A stretch of DNA of 64,000 bases from Azospirillum oryzae (lineage in GTDB: Bacteria; Pseudomonadota; Alphaproteobacteria; Azospirillales; Azospirillaceae). Position numbers and translations under genes: made by a program. Location: assembly GCF_900177515.1 (NCBI RefSeq), contig NZ_FXAK01000007.1, positions 2,402,501-2,466,500 on the forward strand, written 5' to 3'. The notes under the pieces were generated by a model, which searched no databases, had not been told where the DNA came from, and saw only the letters and a list, made by a program, of their open reading frames with translations. Position 1 is the stretch's first letter; every line of letters begins with the position of its first letter. Below, piece after piece: positions 41,835 through 50,558 of the stretch.

Positions 41835-42485
41835 TCAGCCGCCACCGCCTGGAAGCTCGCTGCGCGCCTCCCGGCGTTCCTCCCGACGGTTGTCACGGCG
41901 GTGGCGCACCAGCCGCAGCACATAGGTCCCCAGCAGGACGATGAACAGCACCAGCGTCGCCGGCACCATCCAGTCGGCGACCCAGGGGAAGCCCACCCGC
42001 ACCAGATAGCCGGTGGCGGCCAGCACCAGCGACCACAGCGCCGCACCGGCGGCGGCATAGAGCAGGAAAATCCCCATCGGCAGCCCGCAGGCGCCGGCGG
42101 GAACGGAGATCAGCGTGCGCAACCCCGGCAGCGGCTGGCACAGCAGCACGGCAAGGCCGCCGCGCCGGGCGAACCATTCGGTGGCGCGGTGGACCTGCTC
42201 CGGCTTCACCGTCAGCCAATGGCCATGGCGGCGCAGGAAGGCCTCGAACCGCTCGCGCCCCATCCAGTGGGCCGGCAGATACCACATCAGTTCCCCGACG
42301 GCGGAGCCCGCGCCGGCGGCCAGCGCCACCAGCAGCAGGTTGAACTCCCCCGTCGCGGCGCCCATGCCGGCCAGCGGGATCACCGTCTCCGCCGGCACCG
42401 GCGGCAGCACGCGGGCCAGGATCAGCATCAGGAAGATGCCGAGATAGCCGAACTGCTGCACGATCTGGATGATCCACTCGGTCAT
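41835..42485 (-). CDS. DedA-family membrane protein
   Basis: A 216-residue inner-membrane protein with about five hydrophobic segments. DedA signatures: LPPVPAETVIPLAGMGAATG (the membrane re-entrant region with the acidic residue), SAVGELMWYLPAHWMGRERFEAFLRRHG, and CQPLPGLRTLISVPAGACGLPMGIFLLYAAAGAALWS, where the conserved Arg and 'PAG' lie. DedA proteins are linked to polyprenyl- or phospholipid flipping. The C-terminal tail is strongly charged (RHRRDNRREERREARSE). Start MTEWIIQIVQQFGYLGIF. Divergent from the NnrU-like gene. Confidence 0.9.
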   Translation of the reverse strand: MTEWIIQIVQQFGYLGIFLMLILARVLPPVPAETVIPLAGMGAATGEFNLLLVALAAGAGSAVGELMWYLPAHWMGRERFEAFLRRHGHWLTVKPEQVHRATEWFARRGGLAVLLCQPLPGLRTLISVPAGACGLPMGIFLLYAAAGAALWSLVLAATGYLVRVGFPWVADWMVPATLVLFIVLLGTYVLRLVRHRRDNRREERREARSELPGGGG

Positions 42486-42636
42486 GGTGTCCACGGGGGT
42501 CGGGGGTCCACAAAGGTCGGGGGATGAGCCGGTCTCCACCTGTGAACCGCGCGGGCCGCGCGGGCGTTCCCCATTTCCCGTCTTCTTGACCCCAATCAAG
42601 GCAGGGGGCGTTCGTCCACGGTTTAGTGTCTCCATC

Positions 42637-43308
42637 ATGACCGCATCCCTCACCCTCGCCGCCGCCCTGCTGTTCCTCAGCCATGCCCTGCCGTCCTGGC
42701 CGGGGGTGCGGCCCGCCCTGATCGCCCGGCTCGGCCGCGGCGGCTTCGCAACGATCCATTCCGTCGGCTCCCTGGTCACGCTGGCCCTGTTCGTGCTGGC
42801 CTACCGCGCCGCCGACGGCGGGGAGGTGGTGTTCACCCCCTTCGACTGGGCGGCCCCGCTGGTCGCCGTGGTGATGCCCATCGTCTTCCTGCTGCTGGTC
42901 GCCCGCGTCACCACCCGCTTCGGCAGCCAGAGCGAGCCCAACCCGCCGCGCGGCGTCTACCGCCTGACCCGCGCGCCGGGCAGCCTGGCGCTGCTGCTGT
43001 GGGCGCTTGCCCATCTGAATGCCACCGGCGACGGGCGCCGCGTCCTGCTGTTCGGCACCATGGCGGCCATCGCCCTGTTCGCACTGGTGAAGAACGAGAT
43101 CGTGCTGCGCCGCACCCCGGCCGGCCGCTCCTTCCGCGCCGAGACCTCTCTGCTGCCGCTGGCGGGGCCGCAGGGCTGGCGCGGCGCGCTGCGCGGCCTG
43201 GCGGAGATGGGGCCGGCGCGGCTGGCCGGCGGGCTTGCCGCCTATGGGGGCATGCTGATGCTGCACCCCCTGCTCTTCAGGGTGGATCCACTCTACTGGG
43301 TAGGTTGA
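42637..43308 (+). CDS. NnrU-family membrane protein
   Basis: A 223-residue integral membrane protein with about six helices. NnrU family signs: an early 'sHa' (FLSHALPSWPGVRPALIARLG), FATIHSVGSLVTLALFVLAYRAA, GVYRLTRAPGSLALLLWALAHLNATGD (the isoprenylcysteine-methyltransferase-like 'tRHP' region is RAP here), FGTMAAIALFALVKNE. NnrU was first tied to nitrite/NO reduction and related proteins isomerise or methylate isoprenoids; no denitrification genes are near. Role unproven. Confidence 0.85.
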   Translation: MTASLTLAAALLFLSHALPSWPGVRPALIARLGRGGFATIHSVGSLVTLALFVLAYRAADGGEVVFTPFDWAAPLVAVVMPIVFLLLVARVTTRFGSQSEPNPPRGVYRLTRAPGSLALLLWALAHLNATGDGRRVLLFGTMAAIALFALVKNEIVLRRTPAGRSFRAETSLLPLAGPQGWRGALRGLAEMGPARLAGGLAAYGGMLMLHPLLFRVDPLYWVG

Positions 43309-43418
43309 GCGGGACGGCGGACCGGCGCATCTGTTGGGGACGGGACAGGAGTACCGCACCCCTCCGCCACCGTGCCCTCCGCCACTGTGCCCACCGCCCC
43401 CTGCCAGGAAGCCACCGC

Positions 43419-43853
43419 ATGAAAATCCGCGAGATCATGACCCGCGACGTGCAGACGGTACGGCCCGACGACAGCATCCGCCGGGCCGCGCAATTGATGG
43501 ACCAGTTGAACGTCGGCATTCTCCCCGTCTGCGACGGGCGGGATCTTGTCGGCGTGGTGACCGACCGCGACATCACCGTCCGGGCGATTTCCGCCGGGAA
43601 GCAGCCCGACCGCTGCAAGGTGTCGGAGGTGATGACCGCCAACCCGCGCTATTGCTACGAGGACGACCCGGTCGGCAGCGTGACCGAACTGATGGCCGGC
43701 CAGCAGGTCCGGCGGGTGCCGGTGGTGGACCGCAACGACCGGCTGACCGGCATCGTCTCTCTGGGCGACCTTGCCACCGATGCCAAGAACGACCGTGCGG
43801 TTCAGGATGCGCTGGAGCGGATTTCCTCCCCCTCCCAGCCGGACCGGACCTGA
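43419..43853 (+). CDS. Twin CBS-domain protein
   Basis: A 144-residue protein of two CBS domains only: MKIREIMTRDVQTVRPDDSIRRAAQLMDQLNVGILPVCDGRDLVGVVTDRDI (about 1-60) and VSEVMTANPRYCYEDDPVGSVTELMAGQQVRRVPVVDRNDRLTGIVSLGDLA (about 66-125). Such proteins bind adenine nucleotides and are often made under stress or low oxygen. The DUF2934 gene follows after 36 bases; those two are commonly found together in stress loci. Confidence 0.92.
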   Translation: MKIREIMTRDVQTVRPDDSIRRAAQLMDQLNVGILPVCDGRDLVGVVTDRDITVRAISAGKQPDRCKVSEVMTANPRYCYEDDPVGSVTELMAGQQVRRVPVVDRNDRLTGIVSLGDLATDAKNDRAVQDALERISSPSQPDRT

Positions 43854-43889
43854 CGGCCTCCTTCACGTTCAGAACAGGAACCGACCATC

Positions 43890-44156
43890 ATGGAACACAC
43901 TCTGGGTCCCAACGACCCGCGGGTCCGTGAACGGGCCTATCAGCTTTGGGAGCAGGAGGGGCGGCCCGACCACCGCCATCTCGATCATTGGGCGCAGGCC
44001 GTGCGCGAGATCGAGGAGGAGGACCGCCGCAACTCCGGCGGCCCCCATGTCAACAGCCCGGAAGCCGGGCTGGCGGTCCCGGATGACGTCGCCGCCCGCA
44101 ACCAGCGGGAGGCGGCGGCGCATCTGGGCCAATCCTCGGTGCCGTCGGACAGCTGA
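43890..44156 (+). CDS. DUF2934 protein
   Basis: An 88-residue protein with the DUF2934 signature RVRERAYQLWEQEGRPDHRHLDHWAQAVREIEEED at residues 12-46. The rest is hydrophilic. Function is unknown; the motif may bind another protein. It sits 36 bases after the CBS gene and is probably co-transcribed. Confidence 0.9.
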   Translation: MEHTLGPNDPRVRERAYQLWEQEGRPDHRHLDHWAQAVREIEEEDRRNSGGPHVNSPEAGLAVPDDVAARNQREAAAHLGQSSVPSDS

Positions 44157-44183
44157 CGACCGGTTACGAAACGGGGGAAGCGG

Positions 44184-44972
44184 TCACTCGATCTTGAGGC
44201 TGACCGCTTCCATCCCCTTTTCGCCCTGGCGGATGGTCATGCGCACACGCTGCCCGTCGTCCAGGCCACGCAGGCCGGCGCTTTCCAGCGCGCGGGCGGG
44301 AATAAAGACGTCGCGCCCGCCGTCGTCAGGCTGCGCGAAGCCATAGCCCTTGCCGCCGTTGAACCACTTCACGGTCGCGCCCACCTCGCTGGTCGGGCCG
44401 CTGGCCTGCGGCCGGCGCGGGCCCCGATCCTGGCCCCGGTCCTGGAAGCCACGATCCTGGCCCCGATCTTGGAAACTCCGATCCTGATACCCGCGATCCT
44501 GGCCGCGCCCCTGGAAGCCGCCACGGTCGCCGCCCCGATCACCGAAATTGCGGTCGCCCCCACGATCACCGAAGCTGCGCTCACGCGGACCGCCGGCATC
44601 GCGGCGCGTCCCGAACCCGCGATCGCCACGGTCGCCGAAGCCGCGGTCGCCGCCCCGATCGCCAAATCCGCGGTCGCGCGCCGGCGGACGGGCCGGAGCC
44701 GCGGTGGAGAGGTCGACGGAATGCAGGACGCTGACCTGCTGGCCCTTGCGGTCCTCGACGATGTCGACGACGACGGTGGCGCCGTCCGGCAGGGTGGTAT
44801 GGCCGGCGGGAACGACGAGCGAGGCCGGCAGCAAAGCGTCCTTGCCGCTGTCGCCGACCTTGACGAAGCCGTAGCCGCGTTCGGGGTTGAACCATTTCAC
44901 GGTGGCCGTCACCTGGGTGGCGACGACGTTGGGCTGGCGATAGACGTGGCTGCGGGGCGGCTGATTGTGCAT
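44184..44972 (-). CDS. Double cold-shock-domain protein with Arg/Gly/Asp-rich middle
   Basis: A 262-residue RNA/DNA-binding protein. The first cold-shock domain (about 18-85) has VKWFNPERGYGFVKV (RNP1 variant); the second (about 197-262) has VKWFNGGKGYGFAQPDDGGRDVFI. Between lie about 100 residues of repeats such as DRGGDRGFGDRG and QDRGQDRGFQDRG, a disordered RG-rich tract like those that promote RNA binding and condensates. The start MHNQPPRSHVYRQ is chosen on position before the first domain. The repeats are encoded by imperfect 12-24-base tandem units, so their number may vary among strains. Confidence 0.9.
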   Translation of the reverse strand: MHNQPPRSHVYRQPNVVATQVTATVKWFNPERGYGFVKVGDSGKDALLPASLVVPAGHTTLPDGATVVVDIVEDRKGQQVSVLHSVDLSTAAPARPPARDRGFGDRGGDRGFGDRGDRGFGTRRDAGGPRERSFGDRGGDRNFGDRGGDRGGFQGRGQDRGYQDRSFQDRGQDRGFQDRGQDRGPRRPQASGPTSEVGATVKWFNGGKGYGFAQPDDGGRDVFIPARALESAGLRGLDDGQRVRMTIRQGEKGMEAVSLKIE

Positions 44973-45144
44973 GGGAAACCCGAACTCCGGCAAACAGAAG
45001 CGGCGCCCATGCCGGCCATCTTCTGGACCGGCGGACGCCAACCCCTGACACATCGCCCGTCCGGGCGCTCTTGGCAAGTCGGGACCGCTCCGAATAGGCC
45101 GGACGGGGTGTGAAATCGCATTCGTGACGCCGCGCTGGCGGGCG

Positions 45145-45345
45145 TCAGCCCATCAGGCGGTCCATCACACTGTCCGCAGCCAAGCGGTCCGGAACCGGCG
45201 GCGGTTCGCGCGGCGGAACCGGGATCGGTCCCGGCGGCTCCCCCAGCGGCGGGCGCGACGGATCGCCCGGCACCGGCGGCGGCGCGTCGGGCACGGACGG
45301 TTCGCGCGGCGGCGCGGGCGGATAAGGTCCAAGCCTTGACGTCAT
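45145..45345 (-). CDS. Small proline-rich protein
   Basis: A 66-residue protein, about one third proline (YPPAPPREPSVPDAPPPVPGDP, GPIPVPPREPPPVP) with a non-proline end (DRLAADSVMDRLMG). A strong AAGGAG six bases before the ATG supports translation. Unknown function; probably disordered. Confidence 0.55.
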   Translation of the reverse strand: MTSRLGPYPPAPPREPSVPDAPPPVPGDPSRPPLGEPPGPIPVPPREPPPVPDRLAADSVMDRLMG

Positions 45346-45416
45346 GCATCGCTCCTTGAAGATCGGAAAACTGCGAAAATCGGAAAACCGCGAAAATCGG
45401 AAAACTGCCGGCCCGG

Positions 45417-45998
45417 TCAGCCGCCATGGCCGCCGGGTGCCGTCCGCGACAGCCGGCGGGCATCGTTCAGACTGTTCATGCAGCGGGTCTCGTCGCCGTC
45501 GTGGGCGGCGCTGCGGGCGGCGGTGACCAGCGATTCCAGTTGGGCGTTCCGCGCCGCCTGCCCCATCATGCCGTCGACGCCGCCCGAGCCGCCCGGCCCG
45601 CTATCCGGCTTTGCGCGCGAATTCGCTTGCGGACTGACCGCAGGAGCGGTCGGCATGTTGCTGCCGATGGCCGGCGGTTCGATCACCGCCTGATCGCCGA
45701 CGGCGGGCGGCGCCACCATGCCGCCGGACTGCGCCAGCTCCCCGCTGCTGACGCCCGACCCCTCTTCCCCGCGCGGCGAGGAGCCGGACAGGCCGGGCGC
45801 GGCGGTGCCGGGAACCGCGACCGGCGGCGGTTCGGTCGACAGGCCCTGGTCGGCGGCGAACTGCTCCACCATCGCGGCGCAGCCCGCCGGGGCCGCCCCT
45901 CCGGTCTGGGCCGCCGCCGGCCGGGCGGAGAGAAGCCCCGCCGCCACGAGCAGGGCGACGGGGGCGACGGCGCCAAGCCTCATGAAATCTGTCCGCAT
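45417..45998 (-). CDS. Secreted protein of unknown function
   Basis: A 193-residue exported protein: signal peptide in residues 6-31 (LGAVAPVALLVAAGLLSARPAAAQ), a Cys-containing N-terminal part (PAGCAAMVEQFAADQGLST), a long Pro/Ser/Gly-rich middle, and a C-terminal helical segment (QLESLVTAARSAAHDGDETRCMNSLNDARRL) with a second Cys. The C-terminal segment resembles small periplasmic helical domains that carry a 'C..L..A' pattern. GAGGAG lies upstream of the ATG at 45998; a second ATG five codons later is equally placed for the signal peptide. No assigned family. Confidence 0.65.
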   Translation of the reverse strand: MRTDFMRLGAVAPVALLVAAGLLSARPAAAQTGGAAPAGCAAMVEQFAADQGLSTEPPPVAVPGTAAPGLSGSSPRGEEGSGVSSGELAQSGGMVAPPAVGDQAVIEPPAIGSNMPTAPAVSPQANSRAKPDSGPGGSGGVDGMMGQAARNAQLESLVTAARSAAHDGDETRCMNSLNDARRLSRTAPGGHGG

Positions 45999-46191
45999 CG
46001 GTCGCGTGCTCCTCGTATCGGCTATGCCACAAGAGGCGGGTTCCGACCGACTCAACGGCAGGGGGCGGGGCGCGGTTCCGGCGGACGGACGGAAGATCGG
46101 CCCGGCCATGCATCTTGCTCATTTCGCAGGCAGCGGGTGGCGGCTGTAGAGTGCTGCTCCCCCTCCTCAACCATCGGTTCATTTTTCCATC

Positions 46192-47142
46192 ATGATCGCC
46201 AACATGGCCGCGCTGGGCGCGGCGCTGTGCTGGGCCGCGGGCGGCCTGATCGCCATCGGACCGGTGCGGGTGCTGGGCTCCATCGCCTTCAACCGCGTGC
46301 GGCTGACCATCGTCGCCACCGCGCTGCTGATCGCCACGACGCTGATGGGCGGCTGGCAGACGCTGGATACGGGATCGGCGCTGACGCTGGCGCTGTCGGG
46401 GCTGCTGGGGATCGTGGTGGGGGACATGGCGCTGTTCTGGTCGCTCAGCCGGCTGGGACCGCGCCGCAACGTGGTGATCTACGCCGCCAACGCGCCGCTG
46501 ACCGCCCTGCTCGCCTATGCCCTGCTGGGAGAGGCGCTGGGGCCCTGGACCGTCCTGGGCGTGGCGCTGGTCACGCTGGGGGTGATGCTGGCGGTGGCTC
46601 TGCGCTCCGGCTCCACCCACAGCTGGGAGGCGATCCAGGGCAGCTTGCTGGCCGGCGTGTCGGTCTGCCTGCTGGCGGCGGTCGGGCAGGCCGCCGGCTC
46701 GATCATCGCCAAGCCGGTGATGGCGGCGGGCGCCGACCCGATCGCCTCCGCCGCGGTGCGGGTCACCACGGCGGCGTTGATGTTCACGGCGATCGGCGTC
46801 CTGTCGGCGCTCCGCGGCGGCGGCGCGGCGATGGCCGGCGGCGGGCTGCCCGGCGGACAGTTCGGCGGGATGCTGGGCGGGCTGCTGCTGCCGCGCGGGC
46901 TGACGCCGAAGCTGATGCTGCAGATCGCCGGCAACGGGCTGCTGGGCGTCGGGCTGGGGATGACGCTGCTGCTGGTCGGGCTGGCCCACGGCAATGCCGG
47001 AGTGGTCGCCACCCTGTCGGCGCTCAGCCCCGTCCTGATCCTGCCGATGATGTGGCTTCTGACGGGCCAGCGCCCGGCGCTGGGCGCCTGGGTCGGCGCC
47101 GCGGTCGCCGTGGCCGGCGTCGCCCTGATCGTCAACCGGTAA
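46192..47142 (+). CDS. EamA-family (DMT) transporter
   Basis: A 316-residue, ten-helix inner-membrane protein made of two EamA repeats. First: MAALGAALCWAAGGLIAIGPVRVLGSIAFNRVRL to LTALLAYALLGEALGPWTVLGVALVTLGVMLAV. Second: LLAGVSVCLLAAVGQAAGSIIAKPVMAAGADPIASAAVRV to LSPVLILPMMWLLTGQRPALGAWVGAAVAVAGVALIV. The substrate is unknown; relatives export metabolites such as amino acids. A Gly-rich loop (GGGAAMAGGGLPGGQFGGM) lies between helices of the second half. Its stop is 9 bases from that of the convergent kinase gene. Confidence 0.88.
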   Translation: MIANMAALGAALCWAAGGLIAIGPVRVLGSIAFNRVRLTIVATALLIATTLMGGWQTLDTGSALTLALSGLLGIVVGDMALFWSLSRLGPRRNVVIYAANAPLTALLAYALLGEALGPWTVLGVALVTLGVMLAVALRSGSTHSWEAIQGSLLAGVSVCLLAAVGQAAGSIIAKPVMAAGADPIASAAVRVTTAALMFTAIGVLSALRGGGAAMAGGGLPGGQFGGMLGGLLLPRGLTPKLMLQIAGNGLLGVGLGMTLLLVGLAHGNAGVVATLSALSPVLILPMMWLLTGQRPALGAWVGAAVAVAGVALIVNR

Positions 47143-47151
47143 GCAGCGGCC

Positions 47152-49722
47152 TCAGCGCGCCGTCTCCACCGCCACGCCCAGGGCCGCCACGCCCAGGGTA
47201 GGCAGCGCCGCCTGAAGCGCGGCGGAGGCGCGGTTGACGGCGTCGCGCAACTCGGCCTTCAGCATCGGCGCGTCCGGCCGATCCTGCTCGCAGGCATGCT
47301 GCAGCCTGCGGGCGATGCGCGACAGTTCCAGCAGGCCGACATTGCCGGCCAGCGACACCATGGCGTGGGCGTCGGCCGCCGCCGTCTTCGCCGACTCCGC
47401 CTCGCTGATGCGGTCGGCGCGCAGGGCCAGTTCGGCCAGCGTTCCGTTGACGAAGCGGGGCAGCACCTCGGCGCCCAGCGTTTCGGCCAGCGTTTCCAGC
47501 GTCGCGAGGTTCAGCACCGGCGGATTGTCGGAGACCGGGGCCACGCCGGCCAGCACCGCCGCGTCGTCCAGGGCGTCCTCCGCCCCGGCGTCGAGCCAGC
47601 GGTCGACCGCCGTCAGCAGGGTGTCGCGCTCGATCGGCTTGGTCACATGGTCGTTCATGCCGACATCCAGGCAAAGCTGCAGCTGATCGGTCAGCGCATT
47701 GGCGGTCAGCGCGATGATGGGCACCATACCCCGCCGTCCGCCAAGCTGACGGATCGCCGCGGTCGCCTGCAAGCCGTCCATGCGTGGCATCTGCATGTCC
47801 ATCAGGACAAGGTCGAACTCCCCCTTGCGCATCGCCTCGACCGCCAGCACGCCGTCCTCCACCACCTCGACCGTATGACCGGCCTTGCAGAGGATGGAGG
47901 AGGTGACGATCTGGTTCATCGGCACGTCTTCGGCCAGCAGGATGCGGGCGCAGCGCGTGGCCGCAGCCTCCCGGCGTTCGGCGGCCAGCCCCGGTGCGGC
48001 GGCGACCGGCAGCGGCAGTTCGAACCAGAAGGTGCTGCCGACGCCCGGACTGCTCTGCACGCCGATCCGCCCGCCCATCAGCTCCGACAGCTGTTTCGAA
48101 ATGATGAGGCCGAGCCCGGTGCCGCCATAGCGCCGGGTGGTGGAGCGGTCGCCCTGGCTGAAGCGCTGGAACAGGTTGGCCTGTTCGGCAAACGTGATGC
48201 CGGGGCCGGTGTCGCTGACGGAGAAGCGCAGCAGGACCGGCGCCCCGCCGTCGCCACCTTCCCCCGACAGCAGCCCGGCCGAGACCAGAACCGACCCGCG
48301 TTCGGTGAACTTCACCGCGTTGCCGACGAGGTTCAGCAGGATCTGGCGGATGCGCGCCTCGTCGCCATGGACGAAATGCGGCACCGTGCCGCCCAGCGAC
48401 AGCTGCAGCAGCAGCCCCTTCTGCGAGGCGGCGTTGCTCATCAGGTCGCGGCAGTCGCGCAGCAGCCGGTGCAGGTCGAAGGCGCGTTCCTCCAGCTCCA
48501 GCTTGCCGGCCTCGATCTTCGAATAATCCAGGATGTCGCCGATGATCGCCAGCAGCCCGCGCCCGGCCTCGCGCTGGAGCGCCACATACTGGCGCTGTTC
48601 GGCCGACAGGTCGGTGCCCAGCAGCAGGTCGGCGAAGCCGATGACGCCGTTCAGCGGCGTTCGGATCTCGTGGCTCATCGAGGCCAGGAACTCCGACTTC
48701 ACGCGGTTGGCCGCCTCCGCCTCGGCGCGGGCGGCGGACAGTTCCTCCTCCTGGCGCTTGCGCTCGGTCACGTCGCGGACGACGCCGACCACCACGAACT
48801 CGCCGTCGGCCCCGACCGTCGGGCGCATGCTGGATTCGACCCACAGGTAATGGCCGTCGCGGTGGCGCAGCCGATGGGTGAAGGTGACGGGAGGCGATCC
48901 CGGATTCATGCCGGCGAAGGCCGTCGCGGCACTCTCCACATCGTCGGGGTGCAGCAGCGTTGCCGGGGCGCGGCCGACGATCTCCGCCGGATCATGGCCC
49001 AGGATGTCGCGCACCGACGGCGACAGGTAACGCACCGCCCCGTCCGCCTTCATCTCCAGGATCATATCGGTGGCATTGTCGGCCAGCAGGCGGTAACGCG
49101 CCTCGCTCTCGCCCAGCCGCCGCTCGGCATCGTGCTGGCGCTGCTCGCGCAGCAGCAGGCCGCCCAGGAACAGGGTGCCGAGCGGGACCATGGCCAGCAG
49201 CGGCGGTGCGGTGCGCTGCCCCACCTGCAGCGCCAGATCCAGGGTCGGCAGCAGCAGCAGGGTCAGCAGCGACACCAGCGTCAGCAGCAGGCCGAAGCCC
49301 AGCAACGACACGGCACCAAGGACCACGCCGCGCCGCTTCACCCACATCGCGAAGCCGACGCCGGTCAGGAAGGACAGCAGCGCGTTGGCAACGCCCGCCT
49401 CCATACCCGCCCCGCCCAGATAGAGGCGGTAGCCGGCGACCGTCGCGGCGGTGATGGCGGCGGACAGCGGGCCGCCGAACAGGGCGCTCAGCCCGATCAG
49501 CGGCGTGCGCGCGTCGATGAAGATGCCCGGCCCGATATGGATCGGGTGGACCATCGAGAAAACGGCGGTCAGCGCCATCACCGTGCCGAAGACGATCTGG
49601 CGGGTGTTCAGCCCCCAGCCGTCGGAACGGCGGATCAGGAAGGTGTAGGCGAGAACGACGAAGGCGCTTGCCGCAATATTCTCGGCAAGGTCGTACGCCA
49701 TCGAAGAAAAGTTGCCCAACAT
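47152..49722 (-). CDS. Hybrid histidine kinase with 5TM-LYT sensor (5TM-PAS-HisKA-HATPase-REC-HPt)
   Basis: An 856-residue membrane kinase. The first 190 residues hold five or six helices resembling the 5TMR of LytS/YhcK (GGPLSAAITAATVAGYRLYLGGAGMEAGVANALLSFLTGVGFAMWVKRRG, with FIDARTPLIGLSALFGGPLSA, are hallmark segments). A PAS domain spans about 205-330. Phospho-sites: H351 (MSHEIRTPLNGV), receiver D642 (LVLMDMQMPRMDG), HPt H786 (DAHAMVSLAGNVG). The output is unknown and no response regulator is adjacent. Start at MLGNFSS or at the ATG seven codons later. Confidence 0.92.
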   Translation of the reverse strand: MLGNFSSMAYDLAENIAASAFVVLAYTFLIRRSDGWGLNTRQIVFGTVMALTAVFSMVHPIHIGPGIFIDARTPLIGLSALFGGPLSAAITAATVAGYRLYLGGAGMEAGVANALLSFLTGVGFAMWVKRRGVVLGAVSLLGFGLLLTLVSLLTLLLLPTLDLALQVGQRTAPPLLAMVPLGTLFLGGLLLREQRQHDAERRLGESEARYRLLADNATDMILEMKADGAVRYLSPSVRDILGHDPAEIVGRAPATLLHPDDVESAATAFAGMNPGSPPVTFTHRLRHRDGHYLWVESSMRPTVGADGEFVVVGVVRDVTERKRQEEELSAARAEAEAANRVKSEFLASMSHEIRTPLNGVIGFADLLLGTDLSAEQRQYVALQREAGRGLLAIIGDILDYSKIEAGKLELEERAFDLHRLLRDCRDLMSNAASQKGLLLQLSLGGTVPHFVHGDEARIRQILLNLVGNAVKFTERGSVLVSAGLLSGEGGDGGAPVLLRFSVSDTGPGITFAEQANLFQRFSQGDRSTTRRYGGTGLGLIISKQLSELMGGRIGVQSSPGVGSTFWFELPLPVAAAPGLAAERREAAATRCARILLAEDVPMNQIVTSSILCKAGHTVEVVEDGVLAVEAMRKGEFDLVLMDMQMPRMDGLQATAAIRQLGGRRGMVPIIALTANALTDQLQLCLDVGMNDHVTKPIERDTLLTAVDRWLDAGAEDALDDAAVLAGVAPVSDNPPVLNLATLETLAETLGAEVLPRFVNGTLAELALRADRISEAESAKTAAADAHAMVSLAGNVGLLELSRIARRLQHACEQDRPDAPMLKAELRDAVNRASAALQAALPTLGVAALGVAVETAR

Positions 49723-49857
49723 CGTCCGGCCGCCGTCCCTACCCGATTCCGGTTACCTCTATACCACGGAAGGGTGTCGCGAAACCGCTAACACCAACGG
49801 GCGGGGATGTGATCTGCCGGGGACAAAGGGCGGCCCTGAGTCTCGCGCGGGGGCGGA

Positions 49858-50508
49858 TCAGGCCTCCGCGTCCGGCTGGCGGGCGGGTGCGGCGGCGGCG
49901 AAGGCCGGCAGGGACTGGCAGGCCCCGTCGATGCGCAACAGGGTGGGATAGCCGTCCAGCGGGCAGTCGAGCCGGCGGGCGTTCGCCAGCTGCGGCACGA
50001 GCAGGATGTCGGCCAGCCCGGGTTCGTCGCCATGGCAGAAGCGTCCGGTGCGCGGATCGCCGGCCAGCTGCGCCTCCAGCGCGGTCAGCCCGACGGCGAT
50101 CCAGTGCCGGTACCAGCCGTCGACCTCCTCCTGGCTGTGGCCCATCGTCTTCAGATGGTTCAGCACCCGCAGGTTGTTGAGCGGGTGAACGTCGCAGGCC
50201 ACCGCCAACGCCAGCGCCCGCACCCGCGCCCGGTCCAGCGGATCGGCCGGCAGCAGCGCCGGGGTCGGGTGCGTCTCGTCCAGATACTCGATGATGGCGA
50301 GCGACTGGGTCAGCACATGGTGCCCGTCCGGCCCGTCGACCTCCAGCGCCGGCACCAGATGCTCCGGGTTGAGGTCGGAATAGGGCGGCTTGGCCTGCTC
50401 GCCCCGGCGGAGATGGACGAAGGCCTGCTCCGGCGCCAGCCCCTTCAGGTTCAGGGCGATGCGCACGCGATAGGCGGCGGAGGAGCGGAAATAGGTGTGG
50501 AGTTTCAC
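49858..50508 (-). CDS. maiA: Maleylacetoacetate isomerase (zeta-class glutathione transferase)
   Basis: Isomerises maleylacetoacetate to fumarylacetoacetate with glutathione, after homogentisate ring cleavage. The 216-residue protein has the zeta-class opening KLHTYFRSSAAYRVRIALNLKGL, QSLAIIEYLDETHP, and the C-terminal ACDVHPLNNLRVLNHL region that marks MaiA. It uses a GTG start (VKLHTYF). The gene is 50 bases after livF and last of the liv cluster, so an importer and this catabolic enzyme appear to share a transcript. Partner genes hmgA and fah lie 10 kb away in the window. Confidence 0.92.
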   Translation of the reverse strand: MKLHTYFRSSAAYRVRIALNLKGLAPEQAFVHLRRGEQAKPPYSDLNPEHLVPALEVDGPDGHHVLTQSLAIIEYLDETHPTPALLPADPLDRARVRALALAVACDVHPLNNLRVLNHLKTMGHSQEEVDGWYRHWIAVGLTALEAQLAGDPRTGRFCHGDEPGLADILLVPQLANARRLDCPLDGYPTLLRIDGACQSLPAFAAAAPARQPDAEA

Positions 50509-50558
50509 GGGTTTGGGTCCGTTGATGTGTCGCGGCGATAGTGTTGCGTCAGAGCCTA

